NCBI GenBank assembly: GCA_001792895.1
Contig: MARA01000054.1
Location: 1-64,000 of the forward strand
DNA: 64,000 nt
DNA from: Lentinus brumalis
Taxonomy: Eukaryota; Basidiomycota; Agaricomycetes; Polyporales; Polyporaceae
Direction: 5' to 3'
The stretch's first letter is position 1; each line of letters starts with the position of its first letter. Positions 58,231-64,000 of this stretch are shown piece by piece. Both the position numbers and the translations under genes were made by a program. The notes beneath the pieces are model-generated. The model was not told where the DNA came from, made no database searches, and saw only the letters and a program-made list of their open reading frames with translations.

Positions 58231-59806
58231 CATCAGTAAAGCTCGAAATTTATTAGCCATCTTAGCCATCTTGATACAATCTACTAAGTTCACTAAGACG
58301 TCGAAGTCCAACAAGATTCCTAATCTCCAAAGACAGAGACGATACTTACAGAACTTCGAGTGAATCGGCATGATCACATATAAACCAACAGGATATTCAG
58401 CAACTTCAATATTACGCGTGAACGCACAACTTACCGGGCATGGGCTCATAAGCAGTCAACTTATGTACATTACGGCACCCAGATGGGCGAAGTGCCCTGG
58501 TGAATCATGTTTTGATACCAGTATTGGGCACTCCGGACAAGAGTCGATGCCTAGAATCGGAAGACGGACTTTGGAGCCAAGTTTCCAGGCCAAGGAGGCG
58601 GACGGAGGAGGGACAAGGAGCTTGCTGAGGTGCGAAGTATTGTCCAAGCCTACCCTAAACTGAATACGCGCCTGTTAGCGCTTGATGTTTGACTTCAACT
58701 TTTTGCTGACTCCGTGATGTGCCTCTGCTCTACATACTCCAGAACAGCCAGAACAGCCATCCCCAAGGCTCGACATCGTCCAGACCCTGCTCTCACGCAA
58801 GGCCACCACTGCGCTGAACAATGCCGAACGACCGGGCTCAACGTACTCCCGTACTCCCCCAGATCAACACTCTCCTGTGCGACACGTCAGAGCCCGAGGT
58901 GGACTGCTTTGAACTCGTGCAGACCGCCAAGCAGATCCATACGGCACACCCTCATCTGGCAGGGGCTCTTGACCCAGACTGCCGTTGAAGCGACCCGTTG
59001 GAACGCGCTACCTGCTCTCAAGTCCCGGTGGAGGTTTTGGAGGATAGGACGTGTCTGCCAATACGGTGAGTACTGTGAACTGTCCCCTCCGCGCCCTTAG
59101 TCGCCTTCCTACACGCCCTGAGTAGTCGCTCTCCACCGACGACTCGTCCTGGTCGCATCTGGTCGCCCTCGACGTGTCACGCTCTGGCCCATGCCGTCTG
59201 ATCAGCACCGATTGCCTCAACTCCCATCGTGCGTTCCTCTCGACCTCCGCTCGACCCAAACCTCCTCGCGGTTCTTCTCGTACCAATTCCTTTGGCTTCA
59301 AGTCTCACGCTGGTTACGACAAGGCGGCCTGCCCCATCTCGAGGTCGACACGCACACTGGGCGCTATCAGGGTCTCTCTCTTCAGTGCCGCACTCTCTTC
59401 TCTCTCCTGCTGCCCTCTCCTATGAGCTCTCCGCTGTGAGCTCTCGCTCTGGCCCATCCCAGATACTTCAACACCGACTGGAGCGCCGCCTCCAAACAGC
59501 AATGGCATCAAGACCAAGAACTGGTCCTCACGCATTGACGGCCGTCTGAGTAGCTACCTAGTTAATCTTAGTATACGTACACCTGTAATCGCATATGCTG
59601 TTCACTCAATCTGATGATTGTATCACATTTCAAGTCGCCCATCTTAGTATGTCTTGAGTGTCTTGCTTGCGCCTCAGCTCCCATCTTGGGAGCTACATCC
59701 GTCTTGCATCTTCGCACATCTTCGCCGTCTTAGCATGGGTACAAGTCCCGTTAAGATGAGTTAATATTCACTAATATTCACTAATAAATATGGGGGTTTA
59801 CTGATG
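58231..59806. mobile_element. 1,576-base DNA transposon-like insertion
   Basis: Present in unit 3 only; units 1 and 2 show the empty site (CACGTAGTCC or close to it). Ends are perfect 10-base inverted repeats, CATCAGTAAA and TTTACTGATG, and after seven unmatched bases a second 9-base block, ATTTATTAG, is also inverted. It is flanked by TA on both sides (58229-58230 and 59807-59808) while the empty site has a single TA, as expected for a TA target duplication. Both subterminal regions carry repeated CATCTT motifs (at least seven). The AT-rich ends contrast with the GC-rich host. I find no transposase; short frames of up to about 130 residues lack domains, so it is probably non-autonomous. The TA target suggests the Tc1/mariner superfamily, but TIR sequence does not settle this. 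Confidence 0.88.
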
Positions 59807-59808
59807 TA

Positions 59809-62800
59809 GTCCGAGGCTTCGCTCCGATCGCGATCGTGCTCGGGCGGGAGACTTCTCCTCTCACACGCGAATTGCGATCCCCGTGCTACACCTCTACACC
59901 TGCCCGGCCGCTATGAAAGCGGACGTTGCGATACTCGATACTCGGGACGTCCACAAGACCGAGTGGGACTTTGCACGTACCGCATGAGCTCCAGAACTCC
60001 AGGCGGCATGACGGTTCGACCGGACGGGCACGGTCGAGCACGATACTTGCTCCTTGTATCCGAGACGCGAAACGCGAGTCGTGCCGCCAATCTCGAGCTG
60101 TCCTTCTGACTGTTGCGGTTGCATGTTGCGATCCGGTACCCGAGCCGTAGCGTGTGGGAAGCTCGAGCGAACGGTATCGTCCCCACGACGGGGTCATGCG
60201 GGAAATGCACGCCAACAGCGGTCTCTCGAACTCTTGTCATCAGCCCTACCAGTGACCACTCGCTGTAGAGTCCCGCAACGAAATTCTGAGCGTGAGCGCG
60301 AGCCTCGTTCCACACGGCCGAGAAGACGGACGTACCGCTTTCCCCTGAACATACACTGCCTGTCAGCCTACTACCGAGCAGCGAACAACGCGCGGAGAAT
60401 ATTCAACGCCATGGCCGACGAGATTGCCCATCTGGTTGCGGATACGGGTACCCGATACGCGAGTCGCGAGTCGCGCTCCCGATCTCGAGCTGGAAGACTG
60501 ACCGTTGAGGTTCCGTGCTGCGATCCGGTGCGTGAAGCTCGAACGCAAAGTATCGTCCCGACGTCCTAGTCATGCCGTGCGTACACTGGAGATACACGAG
60601 TCCTTGGTCCTTGGCCAGGGTCCCGGTGTCTCGGACTCTCGAGCTCTTGTTCCAGTTTAGCACTCGCTGCAAGGTCGCCCAAACGAAGTCGTGAGCGCGA
60701 GCCTCGAGACGCATCACCACCAAAATGTACGTACCATTTTTCGAACATGCGCTGCCCGACAGTCTACCGAGCGGCGAACTACCCGCAGGGATTCTGGAAC
60801 GGCGCCGTGCGACTGGCCGACGAGGCCGCCCATCTGGTTGCAACTTGCGGATGCGGCCTGGACTGGGAAGCCTCGACAGTCGAGGGTCGTATACCCGCCG
60901 CGTAAGTACTGGGAGTCTGGCGCGAGCGAAGTCGCCGTTCGTGTCCGGCAAGATCGAACGTGGCCGCCTGCGACCCTCAGAGTCAGTAATGTACGAGGCC
61001 CACATGCTCTGCGTGGTGCGTCCAGGCCGGCCATCCGCCCGCCTTCCTGCGCGGCCGGTGGCAGAGCTGCAACTCGTCTGGTATGCAGGTACTGCGATGA
61101 CGACAGAGTTCGAAACGGCGCATCGAGATTAGAGAGGCGCACCTTGCGTCGAGCAGCGGGAGGCTGGAGCACGGATACGCCGCATGCGTCCGAACTGGAG
61201 CCGCGACCGCGAGCGCAGTGCCAGCCGGCAGACTGAACTTCCCTGATCGCAGAACCGAACACGCAGTCTGTGGCCCGTGGCCCGTGCGCAGGCGACGTGC
61301 GTGGCATGTTTGTGCGGGGTCTGAGGCGGTCATATGCTGGCAGCGACGCGGCAGCGCTCTCCCAGGTCACCCCTCTCCCTCTCTCACCTCCTCGTGCCCC
61401 CGCGTGAGTCGTCGTCGTTGTCGCCGCCGCCGTTAAGTGTGGGCTCGGCGACCGGTGTGGTGAGTTGTCTGTCGCCGTGCTTGTCCGGTCTGGTACTGAC
61501 GGCACCGTGCGTCGCAGACACCGATGGACCTCTGCATCCCGGAGGACCTGTAACCTGAGACCGTGGTGAGCATTAGCATTCCGCACGCGGTGCCTTCTCA
61601 GCTAACGTCGAGCTTGTCGCCATGCAGAGACACAGAGTCACGACGTTGAGATGACAAGAAGAGGGTCCGCTCACCTGTACGTATCCCGTCGTGAACTTCT
61701 TCGAGCATAGGCCTGACGGGCACGATTGTCAGGACCTCTGCCGAATCTCCACGGCGGACACCACTCACCGCCGCGTGCCGTCCGTCTGCACGCTCTCTCC
61801 AGGTCGCGAGACGCTCCCGTCGCTGTGCTGGTCATCCGAGTCGATGGCGAGGTTCTGTCCGATGGAGGAAAGCAGCCGCGGTCAGTGTCGCTGTCATTCG
61901 TTCATTTTCTTCGTACGTACTCACCATGCGACTGTCTTCGCTTGCTTGCAGGTTTGCGGTGAAGCCAAGTTTGCTGACATGAAGAATGCGTGACGTGTGC
62001 ATCGACGTCTGGGGTCGCGTAGATGTAGTAGCTCTGCGAAGTGGTCCGCTATGACGCGCTGCGTGAGCTCTGGAGGGCGGAGGTGTGTGTGGCTGTAACA
62101 CGGCGTAGATGAGACGAGGAGGATGGATGAGAGGAACCGCGTACGTGTGGTTCAGCCGCGATCTCGTCGCTGTGGGCACGGTCCGAGGGCGCGCATGTCC
62201 GTCACGGCGGCCGGCCGGTGCTCGTTCTCCGTATCCCGGGGCGCCATGGTGTGTCCAAAGGGGGCCATGCGCTGGACGACGAGACGGGTAGCCGGACGTG
62301 CGAGCAGTATGCCTCTTACTTGTTCTCGGATTGACGTCGCGCGGCCCAAGTAGACAGTCTGTAACTGTAGTACGGATGTAAGTAGCAAGTACAGCACGAA
62401 TATAATGGATGCTCTTGCGAGATTGACTCACTGGCACCTTGATGTGACTTGCGCGACGTGAGTTCCGGACTGCAGCGAGCGGAGGCGTGAGCACGCCCGG
62501 AAGGGGTAGACCTACAAGGGCGCGGCGGGGGTGGTGAAGAGGGTGTATATGCGCTAGGGCAGGAGCGAACAGCTGGTACAACGACAAGGGGACAGCAGCG
62601 ACTGACGGTGGTGCTGCGGTGTATGCGAGCCAGCTTCCACCTCAGCACTGCGTGGGTAGCAGGTGAGGAGCAGCACCGGTACTGCACCCAGATGGAACGG
62701 TCGGGTCGAATGGAGCCCGCTACAGTGCGACTTGAAGTGGACGGGCAGGCTGAGTGCTGGGACAGATGAGTCGCGGCAAGAGCGAGAGTTGCAGAGCACG

Positions 62801-62895
62801 CCTCATGCGTCTTGGACGTCGACGGCGGACGGAGCGAGGCCGTGAGAGAGCCCTGTGCGATCGAGCAGACGTCACGGTTGCGAGACTTGGACGCA
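59809..62895. other. Unit 3 body, right part, unassigned
   Basis: Resumes the unit body after the insertion. Contains the same exon-like minus-strand pieces as units 1 and 2, with different small indels (for example two extra bases near 61826 relative to unit 2). No gene assigned. Confidence 0.4.
60080..60930. repeat. Internal diverged duplication in unit 3 (period about 402)
   Basis: Same block pair as in units 1 and 2; the GCCGACGAG-type anchor lies at 60414 and 60816. Confidence 0.65.
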
Positions 62896-64000
62896 GCGTT
62901 CAGTATCCACGTGGGAGCGCCCGTCGGTCTAGACCGAAAGTGGGCGCGCGTCTCTCCGCTTTTCCCCACATTTCCCTCCGTCTTGCTCACCGTCTTCCAC
63001 GACGCCGACGCTGTCGTACACGACGACCGACGCCCACCACACGCCCTCTGCGACTCCGTCAGCATGGCAAAGTCCGTATTCTCCCTAGGACAGCGACACC
63101 CGCGCTACACGATCGCCATCGCCGCCTTCGTCCTCTGCGCGTACTGGTTCCTCTCGAGCCCGACGCCCCGCCCGCATGCCGTCGTGTACAGGGCGAACAA
63201 CGACCTCAAGGCGAGGCTAGAACGCGAGGAGCGCAAGTATCGCGCCATGCTCCCGCAGCGGCAGGACCTCATCACTCGATTTGGACCCACGCCGGCCCAG
63301 GTCGTCATGTACGTCGGCGGCGTGTCTCGCGCCGTCTCTGCCATCCCTGACATTGCTGCGTGCATAGGTTTCCCCCTGACCAGGATCCGTGGCCACCGTA
63401 CACAGTGTGTACGTCGTCTGGCACGCTGCTCGCACGCCTTCGCGCTGACAGTCTCTCGCAGGGGACTTTTTCCCTCCACTGTTCAACTGCCCGCACGAAC
63501 TCGACCGGTTAGGAGCATTGGGAGACGGCGGAAAGTGGATGTGTGGCATCTCGCGCATACAGGACAAGCCCAATTGCGTGATTTATTCTTTCGGTACGTC
63601 TTGCCCTTATCTTCACTACTTTCAACAGGGGGCGATTGCGCCTCCCTCCTCTTGCCCCGCTGGTCTCGTAGTCCGCCATGCTCTCGTCACGTCCGCCCTG
63701 GGCTACACGCGCGTTACGTGTACTCCGCGACGTCCAGTACCCCGTTGCTGTACCTGCTCCACCGATCACTTGGACCGGCGTCACCCAGTCTCCGCAGCTG
63801 CCACGTCGTACGGTGGACTATCGTCCGCAGTCGACGCTGTGGATTGCGCTGGCCCGGAGACCATTCGGTACCCGCCCCAATAGCTGGCGGAGCGCTTCAC
63901 GCGTCGGTCTCGCGCGGGTTACGCGAGACGCGTCCCCAGGGCTGACGATGCGCCCGATTGGCGTCTGGGCGATCCGGTTCGTCCCCGTGAAATGGGCTCG
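62896..64000. repeat. Tandem array unit 4, cut by window edge
   Basis: Start of a fourth head-to-tail copy, identical in layout to the starts of units 1-3. The array therefore continues beyond the right edge. Confidence 0.92.
63064..64000 (+). CDS. Methyltransferase-like protein, copy 4, partial
   Basis: Exons 1-3 are visible: 63064-63308 (245 bases), 63368-63408 (41) and 63462-63593 (132), the same lengths as in copy 1, with no frame break. The anchor segment reads YTIAIAAFVLCAYWFLSS. The window ends inside the long third intron. With copy 1 this is the only copy intact as far as it can be seen. It lacks the extra block seen in intron 3 of copy 3. Confidence 0.85.

Larger units (their letters stand above)
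51622..62895. repeat. Tandem array unit 3 (about 11.3 kb, with insertions)
   Basis: Third head-to-tail copy, about 2.1 kb longer than units 1 and 2. The excess is explained by an extra block in intron 3 of the methyltransferase-like gene (about 52675-53275) and a 1,576-base element at 58231-59806. A further patch at about 54630-55000 is more diverged than its surroundings. Confidence 0.92.

Noticed and set aside
58370..59100. Open frames inside the inserted element as a possible transposase
   Set aside because: At most about 130 residues, low complexity, no DDE-type motifs or helix-turn-helix seen.

Overview
The window looks like a GC-rich basidiomycete nuclear genome, most likely an agaricomycete wood-decay fungus (polypore-like). 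The evidence is short GT-AG introns of about 45-65 bases in nearly every gene, expanded F-box/leucine-rich-repeat and BTB families, a large Cys/HPW plus HECT-like protein of a type seen in these fungi, and an HSP30-type opsin-related membrane protein. I recognise no bacterial operon, rRNA, tRNA or CRISPR. All exon boundaries were read by eye from splice signals and frame continuity.

0.5-7.3 kb (minus strand): two unassigned genes, then a large multi-exon gene (2870-7337) with an N-terminal Cys/His-rich region, a Pro/Ser-rich linker and a HECT-like C-terminus. Upstream of it lie a poly-C/poly-G tract and a degenerate TGCAAA array. 8.4-25.0 kb: six F-box/LRR genes on both strands (8433, 11165, 15684, 18534, 20916, 23239) plus one eroded relative at 13.5-13.9 kb, all sharing a C-terminal DWEWL-type signature. 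A broken low-complexity gene sits at 14.3-15.3 kb. 25.3-26.4 kb: a seven-helix HSP30/opsin-related protein without the retinal lysine. 27.3-32.9 kb: two BTB paralogs in opposite orientation flank a second type of F-box gene.

33.2 kb to the right edge: a head-to-tail tandem array of about 9.2-kb units (three full copies and the start of a fourth). Each begins with a six-exon gene for a membrane-anchored methyltransferase-like protein (copy 1: 370 residues), followed by about 7 kb with no confidently assigned gene. Copies 1 and 4 are open where visible, copy 2 is frameshifted, and copy 3 carries three small deletions that add up to a multiple of three. Copy 3 also has replaced intron segments and a 1,576-base insertion with terminal inverted repeats flanked by TA duplications, absent from copies 1 and 2.

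Several otherwise sensible genes are broken by single missing bases inside runs of G or C (7.05, 15.1, 16.95, 19.6, 21.65 and 32.1 kb). This looks like a consensus error of the assembly at least as much as true gene decay, so 'pseudogene' calls here are provisional. The genes suggest ubiquitin-ligase adaptor turnover (F-box, BTB, HECT-like) in a fast-evolving region, next to a recent segmental amplification.
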